Shown: positions 39,255-47,791, counted from the stretch's first letter. The stretch: DNA of 64,000 nt from Campylobacter concisus (GCF_015679985.1 NZ_CP049239.1:1116001-1180000); one strand, 5' to 3'. Numbers and translations are program-made. The notes: generated from the letters alone by a model not told the origin.

Positions 39255-39730
39255 ATCTCACTCCTAAAGTCAAATTCAGCGATATTTTGCCTGATCGCCT
39301 CATAAGCGATAATGCCAGCACTCATAGCTAAATTTAAGCTCCTGCCCTCTTTTCCCATTGGTATGGTTATGGCGTTTTTAAAATTTATATCCATAAATTC
39401 TCTTGGCAGCCCAGTACTCTCACCACCAAAAAATATAAAATCTCCTGGTTTAAACCTAGCCTCATAGTAAAGCCTATTTGTCTTTGTGGTAGCGAAGAAA
39501 AATCTATCCTTGTGGCTTAAGTTTGCTTCTAAAAATTCTTCCAAACTATCCCAAATTTTTGGATTTAAAATTTTCCAGTAGTCAAGCCCTGCTCGTCTAA
39601 CAGCCTTTTCACTCAGATCAAACACGGTGGGTTTAACGATATGTAGCTTTAAATTTGCATTAACGCACATTCTACCGATAGCTCCAGTATTTTGCGGTAT
39701 CTGAGGATGAACTAAGACTATGTTAAACAT
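39251..39730 (-). CDS. trmL: tRNA (cytidine/uridine-34 2'-O)-methyltransferase TrmL
   Basis: A 159-residue SPOUT methyltransferase modifying the wobble ribose of tRNA-Leu. MFNIVLVHPQIPQNTGAIGR at the N-terminus, then FFFATTKTN, FFGGESTGLP and the C-terminal IPMGKEGRSLNLAMSAGII form the SAM-binding trefoil knot. Length is typical. It is coupled to the downstream nuclease gene by a 4-base overlap. Confidence 0.95.
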   Translation of the reverse strand: MFNIVLVHPQIPQNTGAIGRMCVNANLKLHIVKPTVFDLSEKAVRRAGLDYWKILNPKIWDSLEEFLEANLSHKDRFFFATTKTNRLYYEARFKPGDFIFFGGESTGLPREFMDINFKNAITIPMGKEGRSLNLAMSAGIIAYEAIRQNIAEFDFRSEI

Positions 39731-39797
39731 AAGCTTTCTTTGCCTTAAAAAGTGTTATAAACTAGCCTATTTTAGCCAAAATGGGCTTTTAAGAGAT

Positions 39798-40976
39798 TTA
39801 AAATTTTTGCTCATTAAGATATTTTGAGATCGCAAGCTCTTCTTTGCGTTTTATCTCTTTTGCGATCTCTTCGTTTTTAAAACCAGCTGATAAAATTTCC
39901 GCTACATCAACTTTCGCGTCAAATTTTACCTCATAAATTCCAAGCTTCTTGGCACGCTCTATACGCTCTTTATTGTAAGCTCCAAGCCATGATTTTATAG
40001 GCATACTAAGTGCTATTTGCATTAGCCCTTTATCGCTTGGCATATGCTTAAAATAAGGCTCTTTTAAGATGGAAAAATAGCTTTTTGGCAGATGCATTTT
40101 CTCTAAAATTTCTTTTGCGTCAAGCTCAAATTTGCCAAACAAAAGATACAAAAATAATCTCTCATCATTCACAAATTTTCTAGCACTCTTAAGATCACTT
40201 AAAAACTCATCATCCATAGAAATTTGCATACCAAAAATTTCTTTAAAAAGTCCAAGCTCAAAAAGATAGTAAGCTCCTTTTTCAAGATGCTTTGCGCGAA
40301 AAAATTTAATAAGCTCAGTATTTATCCTATCTCTGCTTAAAAACTCTAAACTAAGGCTTTTCATAAGAGCTAGCGTCTCATCGGCTATGCCAAAGTCAAG
40401 CCTAGAGCTAAACTGCACGCCACGAAGTATCCTTAGCGGATCTTCTTTAAATTTTTCACTATCAATGTGCCTTAATGTCTTGTTTGCTAAATCTTGCTTT
40501 CCGCAGTAAAAGTCTAAAATTTCTCCATTAAAGATATTCATCATCATGGCATTTATCGTAAAATCTCGCCTAAGGCTCGCTATTTTGAGATCGTTAATAT
40601 AGCTTACTGCAAAGTCTTTGTGCAAATTTCCAGTTTTGCTCTCGCTTCTTGGAAGCCCAATGTCGTAGTTTTTATATTTATAGATGAAGTAGCTTTTACC
40701 AACGCCGCTCGCTCCAATGCTAGCCATTAGCTCATTAAATTTAGTAGGTTCAATGTCATAAACTTCGATATCATAATCATAAATTTCTCGTCCCAAGAAC
40801 GCATCTCTCACGCAACCACCCACGAGATAAACACGTGAAGTAAATGGAGCAAATAGCGATCTAAAAAAGTCTAGCTCGCTATTTTTATAAATTTCATTTT
40901 TGATTTTTATCTCATTTTTTGAGCCGTCTAATGGCTTATTTTGAGAGATTTTGGAGTCTATTTTCGATATTTGCAA
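39798..40976 (-). CDS. cca: tRNA nucleotidyltransferase/poly(A) polymerase family (CCA-adding)
   Basis: A 392-residue class II nucleotidyltransferase. RVYLVGGCVRDAFLGREIYD with the metal-binding DYDIEVYD motif, then ASLRRDFTINAMMMN and EDPLRILRGVQFSSRLDF, define the core. The C-terminal helical part is divergent. All tRNAs seen here already encode CCA, so the enzyme would serve repair. The start is uncertain: TTG 40976 lies 41 bases inside the preceding gene without a clear ribosome site, and no better ATG precedes the active site. Confidence 0.85.
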   Translation of the reverse strand: MQISKIDSKISQNKPLDGSKNEIKIKNEIYKNSELDFFRSLFAPFTSRVYLVGGCVRDAFLGREIYDYDIEVYDIEPTKFNELMASIGASGVGKSYFIYKYKNYDIGLPRSESKTGNLHKDFAVSYINDLKIASLRRDFTINAMMMNIFNGEILDFYCGKQDLANKTLRHIDSEKFKEDPLRILRGVQFSSRLDFGIADETLALMKSLSLEFLSRDRINTELIKFFRAKHLEKGAYYLFELGLFKEIFGMQISMDDEFLSDLKSARKFVNDERLFLYLLFGKFELDAKEILEKMHLPKSYFSILKEPYFKHMPSDKGLMQIALSMPIKSWLGAYNKERIERAKKLGIYEVKFDAKVDVAEILSAGFKNEEIAKEIKRKEELAISKYLNEQKF

Positions 40977-41352
40977 GGGTAAATTCTAAAAATTTTGTCG
41001 TTAGCTCAAGCCTTGAAGCAAGATTTTGTTCATTAGTTTGTTTAAGCCCTTCAAAAAGCACTTCTATGCGCTCAGCAAGGTTTGCTAAGAAAATTTTTTC
41101 TTCGCTCACCTCTCTATTTTTTATTGGACTTACTGGCTCCTCTTTTACCTCAAACACTTGCTCATTTTGTAAATTTGCCTCAACTTTTAGCTCATTATTT
41201 AGTGCATTTTCATTATTCTCTATGGCCAAAAGCTCTTTTTTTAAATTCTCTCGCTCAAGCTCTTCTTGCTTTTTATTTTGCAGTGCTTCTATTTTTTCAA
41301 GCTCAGCGCTAACCTCACTGATTGCCATTCTAGCGATATCATCAAGCTTCAT
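40936..41352 (-). CDS. Hypothetical coiled-coil protein, 138 aa
   Basis: An acidic, helical protein. Two heptad-rich stretches (about 14-65 and 85-135) flank a Pro-containing linker near PVSPIKN. No membrane or signal segment and no Cys. I chose ATG 41352, which overlaps the upstream stop as ATGA; the GTG 15 bases earlier is the alternative. Family not recognised. It sits in a chain leuB, small helical protein, this gene, cca with overlaps at each junction. Confidence 0.7.
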   Translation of the reverse strand: MKLDDIARMAISEVSAELEKIEALQNKKQEELERENLKKELLAIENNENALNNELKVEANLQNEQVFEVKEEPVSPIKNREVSEEKIFLANLAERIEVLFEGLKQTNEQNLASRLELTTKFLEFTLANIENRLQNLSK

Positions 41353-41594
41353 AATCTTATCAACCACCTTTTAAATTCATTTATCTCTTCATCACTTTTC
41401 ATCCTGATAAAAAACTCTTTCATCTGCTCGTTTTTTATCGCTCGCTCTTTGCGAAGTCCGCTCAGGCGGTTTATCGCGCTAAGGGCATCTTTGTTTGACG
41501 GATCTTGCTTTAAGATATTTTTATAAATTTCAAGTGCATCATCTTTTAGCCCCTGAGCTTCGTAGATCAGTGCTTCAGTGATTGTGTTTTTCAT
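41349..41594 (-). CDS. Small TPR-like protein, 81 aa
   Basis: Residues about 4-45 ([20 protein letters not shown] and [20 protein letters not shown]) match one tetratricopeptide repeat with capping helix; the C-terminal half is a basic amphipathic helix. It is probably a protein-interaction module. It overlaps leuB by 4 bases and the next gene by 4 bases. Target unknown. Confidence 0.75.
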   Translation of the reverse strand: MKNTITEALIYEAQGLKDDALEIYKNILKQDPSNKDALSAINRLSGLRKERAIKNEQMKEFFIRMKSDEEINEFKRWLIRL

Positions 41595-42658
41595 TTTTTG
41601 ATAAATCCTGCGATAACATCGCCTATCTCGCTAGTTGAGCAAATTTCAACTGCGTTAAAAGCAGCGATATCTTTTGTTCTATAACCTTTTGCAAGCGCCT
41701 CTTTAACAGCATTTTCTATCGCATCTGCGGCATCATTTTCGCTAAATGCGTATCTTAGCATCATTGCTGCACTTAAAATGGTCGCGATCGGATTTGCTAT
41801 GCCCTGCCCTGCGATGTCTGGTGCTGAGCCGTGTATCGGCTCATAAATTCCCACTTTACCGCCCATACTAGCGCTTGGCAAAAGTCCTATCGAGCCACAG
41901 ACCATACTCGCTTCATCACTTAAAATGTCGCCGAATAAATTTTCAGTAAGTATGACGTCAAAATTTGCTGGCGCTCTTACTAGCTGCATCGCTGCGTTAT
42001 CGACATACATAAAGCTAAGCTCTACTTCAGGATAGCCCTTTGCCACCTCGCTAGTCACCTCGCGCCAAAGCTGGCTTGTCTCAAGCACATTTGCCTTATC
42101 GACCATGCAGACCTTTTTCTTGCGAAGCATAGCCGTCTCAAAGGCGATCTTTGCTATGCGCTCGATCTCCATTTTAGAATAAACCATCGTATTAAACGCT
42201 CTATCTTCGCCTTTTTCACGTGGCTGTCCAAAATAAAGTCCACCCGTTAGCTCACGAACCACGACAAAATCAACGCCTCTTAAAACCTCTGGCTTCAGCG
42301 TGCTAGCATCCACTAGCTCATCAAAAACGATGGCTGGACGTAAATTTGCATAAGCTTCAAGCTCTTTTCTAATCTTTAAAAGCCCGCTCTCTGGCCTTAG
42401 ATGTCTTGGCAAATTATCCCACTTCTCGCCACCGATCGCTCCAAAAAGCACAGCATTAGAGTTTAGAGCAGAACTAAGAGTCTCATCTGGCAAAGGCACG
42501 CCAAATACATCATAAGCTGCACCACCCATAAGCTTATAGTCGTACTCAAATTTTATCCCAAACTCAGCGCTAACAATATCTAAAATTTTTATCGCCTCAT
42601 CTATGATCTCAGGGCCGATGCCATCGCCTTTTATAACGCAAATTTTATAGTTTTTCAT
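41591..42658 (-). CDS. leuB: 3-isopropylmalate dehydrogenase LeuB
   Basis: A 355-residue NAD-dependent beta-decarboxylating dehydrogenase of leucine synthesis. Signatures are [31 protein letters not shown], the metal-binding [11 protein letters not shown] and [20 protein letters not shown], and the NAD-binding [20 protein letters not shown]. The ATG has AAGGAG upstream. It lies 9 bases downstream of leuD. Its codon use is native, unlike leuD; the composition change falls at this junction. Confidence 0.97.
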   Translation of the reverse strand: MKNYKICVIKGDGIGPEIIDEAIKILDIVSAEFGIKFEYDYKLMGGAAYDVFGVPLPDETLSSALNSNAVLFGAIGGEKWDNLPRHLRPESGLLKIRKELEAYANLRPAIVFDELVDASTLKPEVLRGVDFVVVRELTGGLYFGQPREKGEDRAFNTMVYSKMEIERIAKIAFETAMLRKKKVCMVDKANVLETSQLWREVTSEVAKGYPEVELSFMYVDNAAMQLVRAPANFDVILTENLFGDILSDEASMVCGSIGLLPSASMGGKVGIYEPIHGSAPDIAGQGIANPIATILSAAMMLRYAFSENDAADAIENAVKEALAKGYRTKDIAAFNAVEICSTSEIGDVIAGFIKK

Positions 42659-42667
42659 CGCCGCTCC

Positions 42668-43147
42668 TTAGTTCATCTTCGCTTTTGCGTACTCGATAAG
42701 TCCGCCGGCGTTTAGAAGCTCTTGCATAAACGGCGGTATAGGGCTAAATTTATACTCTTTGCCGCTAGTTAAATTTACGACCGCGCCGTTATCTACGTCT
42801 ATTTTTAGTTCGTCGCCCTCGTTTATTTCGTCCGTTTCTTTGATTTCAAGTATCAAAAGCCCCGTATTAAAGCTATTTCTATAAAAAATTCTCGCATAGC
42901 TTTTAGCTATCACCGCACCTGTACCGGCGGCTTTAAGCGCGATAGGAGCGTGTTCTCGAGAGCTACCGCAGCCGAAATTTTCGCCCGCTACGATAATGTC
43001 GCCCTTATCTATCTTGGCGCTAAAATTAGGATCGGCGTCCTCCATTATATGTTTTGCTAAGATATTTTCGTCGGAAGTATTTAAGTATCTGGCGGCGATA
43101 ATTATATCGGTATCGATATTGTCGCCGAATTTCCAAACTTTATTCAT
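42668..43147 (-). CDS. leuD: 3-isopropylmalate dehydratase small subunit LeuD
   Basis: A 159-residue small subunit of isopropylmalate isomerase. MNKVWKFGDNIDTDIIIAAR and the swivel-domain motif FGCGSSREHAPIALKAAG are clear. The length fits the short (LeuD2/HacB-like) form, not the 200-residue type. I chose ATG 43147 with AAAGGCGAA upstream over an in-frame start at 43246 that adds 33 unrelated residues. The partner leuC is not in the window. Codons rich in GCG, GCC and CCG mark it as the first gene of the atypical block. Confidence 0.93.
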   Translation of the reverse strand: MNKVWKFGDNIDTDIIIAARYLNTSDENILAKHIMEDADPNFSAKIDKGDIIVAGENFGCGSSREHAPIALKAAGTGAVIAKSYARIFYRNSFNTGLLILEIKETDEINEGDELKIDVDNGAVVNLTSGKEYKFSPIPPFMQELLNAGGLIEYAKAKMN

Positions 43148-43250
43148 CGTTTCGCCTTTTTTAAATTTTCGAGATTTTAGCCAAAAGTAGCTAAATAATT
43201 CATCAAACGGCGAATAAAATTTGCGGCCCAAACGGCTAAAGGGCAAGGTA

Positions 43251-43270
43251 AAGGGCGCTAAACGCCCCTT
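43251..43270 (+). terminator. GC-rich hairpin with a plus-strand T tract
   Basis: AAGGGCG, loop CTAAA, CGCCCCTT, followed on the plus strand by TTATTTTTTT. As an intrinsic terminator it points along the plus strand, where no gene reads towards it. On the minus strand it directly follows the DUF2892 stop and could still slow transcription. Confidence 0.5.
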
Positions 43271-43453
43271 TTATTTTTTTAAATTTAAAGAGCACCTGCC
43301 CAAGAATTTACACGCCGGGCAAAAACCCGTAACGCCGATGATAATCGGGATTAAACCGATTAACGCCCAGTAGCTCTCGTAAAAATACCAAACCGCTACC
43401 GTAAAAATCAGCCCCAGTACAACCCTAATAATTCTACTTTTTACGCTTACCAT
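43271..43453 (-). CDS. DUF2892 (YgaP-like) membrane protein, copy 2
   Basis: A 60-residue two-helix protein: VVLGLIFTVAVWYFYESYWALIG, then LIPIIIGVTGFCPACKFLG. The CPxC-like cysteines after the second helix and Cys54 are typical of the YgaP-type membrane domain, which in E. coli is fused to a rhodanese. Here no rhodanese is attached. It starts 4 bases after a sister copy and belongs to the sulfide-oxidoreductase operon. A persulfide-handling role is inferred from family and context only. Confidence 0.82.
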   Translation of the reverse strand: MVSVKSRIIRVVLGLIFTVAVWYFYESYWALIGLIPIIIGVTGFCPACKFLGRCSLNLKK

Positions 43454-43457
43454 ATTT

Positions 43458-43619
43458 TTACCTTTTCTTGAAAATTTTATAAAGCGGGCAGTAACCGTAA
43501 TATCCCGTTAAAAGCGGAATTAGTCCGACCGTCCACAACCAGCAGTCGCAAATAAATCCGAAAATAAAAAACCAAATCGCCGCTATAATCAAACGTATAG
43601 TTTTATCTAAAACGCTCAT
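43458..43619 (-). CDS. DUF2892 (YgaP-like) membrane protein, copy 1
   Basis: A 53-residue protein with the same plan as its downstream neighbour: MSVLDKTIRLIIAAIW, helix one, WTVGLIPLLTGYYGYCPLYK, basic end. The CPLY motif is the classic DUF2892 ending. AAAGGAG lies 6 bases before the ATG. It begins 10 bases after the oxidoreductase stop. The two copies differ at most positions, so this is an old duplication and not a repeat. Confidence 0.82.
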   Translation of the reverse strand: MSVLDKTIRLIIAAIWFFIFGFICDCWLWTVGLIPLLTGYYGYCPLYKIFKKR

Positions 43620-43629
43620 TTTATCTCCT

Positions 43630-44967
43630 TTAAGCTAAAGCTTTTAGCATTCCGTTCATAACCATAGGTTTAAATCCGTAAATTTTAACCAGCCAACTCA
43701 TGTAGCTCTCTCTAGTAGCGCCGAAGCACTCTAACGTCGGAGCCGTTCCCTCCCAGTCGAACTCTACCATTATAGCCTTGCCGTATTTGGTGATAAAAGG
43801 GCAAGCCGTATATCCGGTAAATTTCTCGCTAGGTTCTCGTCCTTTTATCGTGTCGGCTAAATTTTTAGCCAAGATCGGATACATTTTCCTAACGCTAGCC
43901 CCCGTTTTGCCGGACGCAAATCCGCAAATATCGCCGATACCGAATATATTTTTAAATTTTGTACTTTGCAGGCTGTATTTATCGACGGCTAGAAAATTTA
44001 GCTTGTCGGCCTCTTTGGTTAGGCCGGCGCGAGCTAAAATTTCGCTTCCTTTTTGCTTAGGCGGCAGGTGAAGCCAGTCGTATTTTACGTCGATTAGCTC
44101 GGACGCGATTTTGTCTTCGCCGTTTTGCCTATACGCCGTCCAAAACTCGAAAGTAGCGGCATTTGAGCTTTTATCGACGGCTACGATTTGGTGGCGAAGA
44201 TTAAATTTTATCTTTCTTTTTATCATTATTTGAGTCATCGCCGCGGCATAAGTCGGATCGCCGAAAAGCTTGCCGCCGCCGACGTAAAGATTAACGCTGC
44301 CTTTATCGCGGTTGCCGGCCAACCTCAGCCTATCTTCGCTCATGCAAGTTACTTTTTTATTAGCGCCGCTGCATTTCATCGGGGTTTTTTGATCGCAAAA
44401 TACAGCCGAGCCGCCGTTTTGAGAGATTTTTTTCATCAGCTCGTTGCTCTTTACGGCGCCTTGTAGGGTGTAGACGGAGGATATATTGCCGCTCGTATCG
44501 TTAATATCCTCTAAGCTCAGCCCCTTAACGGCTTCAAAATCGTATTCCACGCCGCTTGCTACGATTAGATAATCATACCCAAGCTCGCTCCCGTCGTCTA
44601 AGACGAGCAGATTGGCTTCGGGCTTTATCTCCGATACGTTTTTGCGTATCCACTCGGTTCCTTGCGGGATATAATCCACTTTTTCGTAAACGACGTCGCT
44701 AGCTTCGTAAATTCCGACGGCGATTAGCGTAAAACCCGGCTGATAGTAAAATTTCTCGTCTTTATCCACGAGAATTACCTTGGCGTTAGGCATATCTCTT
44801 CTAAGTTTAGCCGCCAACGCGATACCGCTAAGTCCCGCGCCCATTATGACGATTTTAGAATTTATATCGTCGTTTTCGTCGCCCGTTGCCGAGCAACCGC
44901 TCATACCAGCGGCTAGTCCCGCAGCCCCCATTAGCTTTAAAGCGTCTCTTCTTTGCAGTCCTTTCAT
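43630..44967 (-). CDS. Sulfide:quinone oxidoreductase-like exported flavoprotein
   Basis: A 445-residue FAD enzyme with a twin-arginine signal and a lipobox (QRRDALKLMGAAG...GMSGC), so probably a periplasmic lipoprotein. The dinucleotide fold is KIVIMGAGLSGIALAAKL; the SQR-type redox Cys segment is TPMKCSGANKK (about 195-205); the C-terminal GIGDICGFASGKTGASVRK and GYTACPFITKYGKAIMVEFD match SQR. The family passes electrons from sulfide to quinone. I chose ATG 44967 with AAAGGAG upstream. A GTAAC-N3-GTTAC palindrome lies about 60 bases upstream, just after the Crp/Fnr gene. Codon use is atypical for the window. Confidence 0.85.
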   Translation of the reverse strand: MKGLQRRDALKLMGAAGLAAGMSGCSATGDENDDINSKIVIMGAGLSGIALAAKLRRDMPNAKVILVDKDEKFYYQPGFTLIAVGIYEASDVVYEKVDYIPQGTEWIRKNVSEIKPEANLLVLDDGSELGYDYLIVASGVEYDFEAVKGLSLEDINDTSGNISSVYTLQGAVKSNELMKKISQNGGSAVFCDQKTPMKCSGANKKVTCMSEDRLRLAGNRDKGSVNLYVGGGKLFGDPTYAAAMTQIMIKRKIKFNLRHQIVAVDKSSNAATFEFWTAYRQNGEDKIASELIDVKYDWLHLPPKQKGSEILARAGLTKEADKLNFLAVDKYSLQSTKFKNIFGIGDICGFASGKTGASVRKMYPILAKNLADTIKGREPSEKFTGYTACPFITKYGKAIMVEFDWEGTAPTLECFGATRESYMSWLVKIYGFKPMVMNGMLKALA

Positions 44968-45023
44968 AAATTCTCCTTTCAAACGAGTTTATGAAATGCT
45001 ACATAAAAAAGGCCGCTCTCTCC

Positions 45024-45036
45024 GTAACAAAGTTAC
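45024..45036 (-). promoter_or_regulatory. Candidate Crp/Fnr-type operator before the SQR-like gene
   Basis: GTAAC-AAA-GTTAC is a perfect 5-3-5 palindrome in the 84-base gap between the regulator stop and the oxidoreductase start. A near copy lies in the regulator's own promoter region. Confidence 0.5.
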
Positions 45037-45051
45037 CTTAAAACGAGAATC

Positions 45052-45696
45052 TTAAGAAACAAGCCTTATTTCGCCGCGGCTTTGCGTTATTTGCCCGCTT
45101 CTCTCAAGCTCTTTTAGCACCCTAGATACCGCTTCTCTAGCGCTTCCTAGATGATTCGCCAGCTCTTCGTGAGTTATTTTTATAAAATTTTCGTTTAGGT
45201 TTTCGATGCTTTGGGATAAAAAATTCATAATCCGCGCCGAAAGCGGCGAAAACAAAGCCTGTTCCATAACGTTTATCGTTCTGGCAAACCGATCGGCTAC
45301 GATTTTTAGAGTAAAATTTAAAATGCTCGGATATTTTTCTTTAAGAGGTTTGTAAATTCGCGCCGGAATAACGATGATCTCGCTATCTTGCTCGATTTCG
45401 ACGCTTACTTTATTTTCTAGCGAATTTATAGAACACGTATCGCACAGCACGCAACTCTCGTCTTTAGTTAGTCTAAATATCGTTATTTCCTTTGCGCTAG
45501 ACGACACGAACGCCCTTAAAACGCCTTTTAGTATAAGGATAAATCCTAAGCAATCGTTTCCGGAGTAAAATATATCGCCCCTTTTTACGGTTTTTAGATA
45601 CGCGTTAGCAAAGATCGCATTTAGATCCTCGCTTGCTAGATCGAAATTATTCGTAAACCTTTCGCGCAAAATTTCTTTTAACTCTTCGCTTAGCAT
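45052..45696 (-). CDS. Crp/Fnr-family regulator with a CxxCxxC sensor loop
   Basis: A 214-residue regulator: cyclic-nucleotide-binding-like sensor domain (about 20-140) and winged HTH (ITHEELANHLGSAREAVSRVLKELE, about 172-196 in two halves). The sensor holds C82, C85 and C88 (SCVLCDTC), which could bind a cluster or form a thiol switch; the N-terminal Fnr cysteines are absent. Divergent from a SLAC1-type channel and upstream of an SQR-like gene and two DUF2892 genes, it is probably their sulfur- or redox-responsive controller. Sensing is inferred; the fold is clear. Confidence 0.85.
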   Translation of the reverse strand: MLSEELKEILRERFTNNFDLASEDLNAIFANAYLKTVKRGDIFYSGNDCLGFILILKGVLRAFVSSSAKEITIFRLTKDESCVLCDTCSINSLENKVSVEIEQDSEIIVIPARIYKPLKEKYPSILNFTLKIVADRFARTINVMEQALFSPLSARIMNFLSQSIENLNENFIKITHEELANHLGSAREAVSRVLKELERSGQITQSRGEIRLVS

Positions 45697-45707
45697 TTTA
45701 CCCTTTC

Positions 45708-45720
45708 GTGACTTCGTTAC
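45708..45720. promoter_or_regulatory. Candidate Crp/Fnr-type operator in the divergent promoter
   Basis: GTGAC-TTC-GTTAC differs from the site at 45024 in one base of a half-site. It lies 12 bases before the regulator start and 60 bases before the channel gene, where it could serve both. Confidence 0.5.
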
Positions 45721-45779
45721 AAAAATTTAACCTTATTATAGGTAATATTGCATAAAAATTTAATACAAAAAGAAAAACA

Positions 45780-46739
45780 ATGCACGACGTTAAAAAAAAC
45801 GACTCGCAAAGCAAAATAAAATCGCTTCCGATTATGCTTTTTGCCGGTACTATGGGGATTGGAGGGCTTTGCGCGGCTTATAAGAAATTAAGCGAGATAT
45901 TTGATTTGCCCGGTGAGATATTCTCGGCGCTTAGAGCGCTAGACTGCACGGTATTTTGCCTACTTTCGGCGTTTTACCTCTTTAAGCTTTTAAAATTTAA
46001 AGAAGAAGTAAAGGCCGAATTTTCGCACCCTATAAAGATAAATTTTTTCGGCGGATTTATCATCTCGCTTTTTCTTTTAGCTCTAGCCTACAAAGACGCG
46101 CCGCGACTATACTACTCGCTTTTTTACGCGGCTTTAGGCTTGCAAACGATTTTTACGCTTTATGTAATTTCTTTTTGGATCGACGAAAAATTCGATATCG
46201 CGATGCTAAATCCAGCATGGTTTATCCCCGTAGTGGGCAACTTACTAATCCCGATCATAGCCGAAAAATCTCAAGCGATCTGGTATTATTTTAGTTTGGG
46301 GCTATTTTTCTGGATTATTTTATTCGCCGTTATATTTTATAGGCTAGTCTTCTGCGATAAGTTAGCCGACAAATTCGTTCCGACGCTAGTCATTAAGCTA
46401 GCGCCGCCGGCTATGGCGTTTTTGGGATACGTAAAACTGACCGAGCGATTCGACGCTTTTGCGGCGATACTGCTTAATATAAACGTGTTTTTCGCGGCGC
46501 TTATACTTTTTTCGTATAAAAGATTTATTAAACTCAAATTCGCCCTATCGTGGTGGGCTTTTACCTTCCCGACGGCCGCTAGCTCCATAGCGTTTTTAAA
46601 AGCTTACGAAATTACGCAAAGCGATTTTTACTTAGTTTTAGGCGTCGGCGCTTTTGCGGCTCTAGTCGCTTCGATTTTGATAGTCGGGTTTTTAACGGTT
46701 AAATCCATAATAAACGGCGAAATTTTTTCGGAAAAATAA
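45780..46739 (+). CDS. SLAC1/TDT-family anion channel or sulfite exporter
   Basis: A 319-residue inner-membrane protein with about ten helices of the TehA/SLAC1 fold. LNPAWFIPVVGNLLIP near 138-153 is the family hallmark, and FALSWWAFTFPTAASSIAF matches the late conserved helix. Members move small anions; fungal SSU1 exports sulfite. The gene is divergent from the Crp/Fnr regulator with a shared palindrome, so sulfite or related anion export is a reasonable guess. No clear ribosome site precedes the ATG apart from an A-rich stretch. Confidence 0.85.
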   Translation: MHDVKKNDSQSKIKSLPIMLFAGTMGIGGLCAAYKKLSEIFDLPGEIFSALRALDCTVFCLLSAFYLFKLLKFKEEVKAEFSHPIKINFFGGFIISLFLLALAYKDAPRLYYSLFYAALGLQTIFTLYVISFWIDEKFDIAMLNPAWFIPVVGNLLIPIIAEKSQAIWYYFSLGLFFWIILFAVIFYRLVFCDKLADKFVPTLVIKLAPPAMAFLGYVKLTERFDAFAAILLNINVFFAALILFSYKRFIKLKFALSWWAFTFPTAASSIAFLKAYEITQSDFYLVLGVGAFAALVASILIVGFLTVKSIINGEIFSEK

Positions 46740-46759
46740 CCTTAGCTCAAAAATTTACT

Positions 46760-47610
46760 TTAGTAATATTCGTAGTTGATTTCTAGCTTTTTATATAGGC
46801 CGATTTCCGTTATGTCGCCGTTTTCGTAGTATTTGTCCGCGGGCTTAAATTTGACCGAGGTTTTATGCGTCAAATTTCCCCGCTCGTCCCTGCTTATATC
46901 TTTAAACTGCAAGATTTGCCCGATTTTTGCCTCAGAGCCGAAGTAATTTACCGACGTATACTCCATCTCGTCGCCGTTTGCGGCGTAGTAATAAATCCAT
47001 TTTGAGTTTGGGGCTTGCGTGATTTTTTCGTATTCGCCGTTTGGCTTGCGCTCGAAGCTTATCTCTATGCCGTTGCGCGGCTCCATATTATTTCTATCCG
47101 CGTTAAAACGCCCTTTTCGTCGTAGACGTAGCTATCGTCCGTCACTAGCGTCCCGCCGGAATACGCCGCCCTAGCGATCATTTTGCCGTCCTTGCCGTAA
47201 GTAGTTTTCTCCGTGCGGGGGTAAAATCTATCCTCCACGTGCTGCTCTTTGGCCGTCGCGACTAAATTTTCGCCGTCAAATTCGTATTCGTAGAGATAAA
47301 CGGCGCTATCTTGATATTTTTTGCGCACTAGCCCGTCTTTGCCGTACTCAAACAAAACCGAGCTGTTTGGCGCGCCGTTTATATGCTCGGTTTCTTGCAC
47401 TATATAGCCGTTTTCGTTAAACTCCGTCCGCTTTACGCGCGTATTTTCTAGCGTCCCGGAGCCGTCCGTAGAGTATTCGTACTCCGTAGTCGTCATGCTC
47501 TTAACCTCGCCTTTTAGCTCTCTTTTGCTCCAGTCGTTTTGCGGTAAAACGGCCGAGTTTAGATAGCAAACCGCCGATGCCGCCGCTAAAATAGTTTTTA
47601 AAATTTTCAT
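46760..47610 (-). pseudogene. Exported YD-repeat-like protein split by a frameshift
   Basis: Two overlapping frames make one protein of about 280 residues. The first (47610-47065) starts with a signal peptide (MKILKTILAAASAVCYLNS) and contains tandem units of the type EYGKDGLVRKKYQD and YDEKGVLTRIEI, like YD/RHS or MORN-type repeats. The second (47086-46760) continues with PRNGIEISFERKPNGEYEKI and WIYYYAANGDEMEY to the C-terminus. The shift lies in ATAGAAATAATATGG near 47085-47095; one extra base restores the frame. It could be decay, slippage control or sequencing error. Function of this repeat family is mostly surface or periplasmic and unknown here. Composition matches the atypical block. 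Confidence 0.65.
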
Positions 47611-47791
47611 TTTTATCCTTTTTCAAATCACGCAAATCCTAGATTAGTTTAGGCTAAATTTCGCCTAATTTAGCCTAAAAGGCGGCAATACCGGTAAAAT
47701 CCTAGCTTTTACGAGTTTAAATCCGCGCCTGAAACTGACTTAAATTTTTAAGCAAGTCTGAGGCGAATTTTCATTTCGGCAGTTTATTAAC
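47611..47791. other. Gene-free stretch with two hairpins
   Basis: A perfect 10-bp stem TAGGCTAAAT / ATTTAGCCTA lies at 47650-47677. A weaker imperfect stem, CGCCT...GACTT / AAGTC...AGGCG, lies near 47726-47765. They may end the transcript of the gene at 47792 on the minus strand, though neither has a good T tract. Confidence 0.45.

Noticed and set aside
43148-43246. Longer LeuD start at 43246
   Set aside because: The extra 33 residues lack family similarity and ATG 43147 has a good ribosome site.
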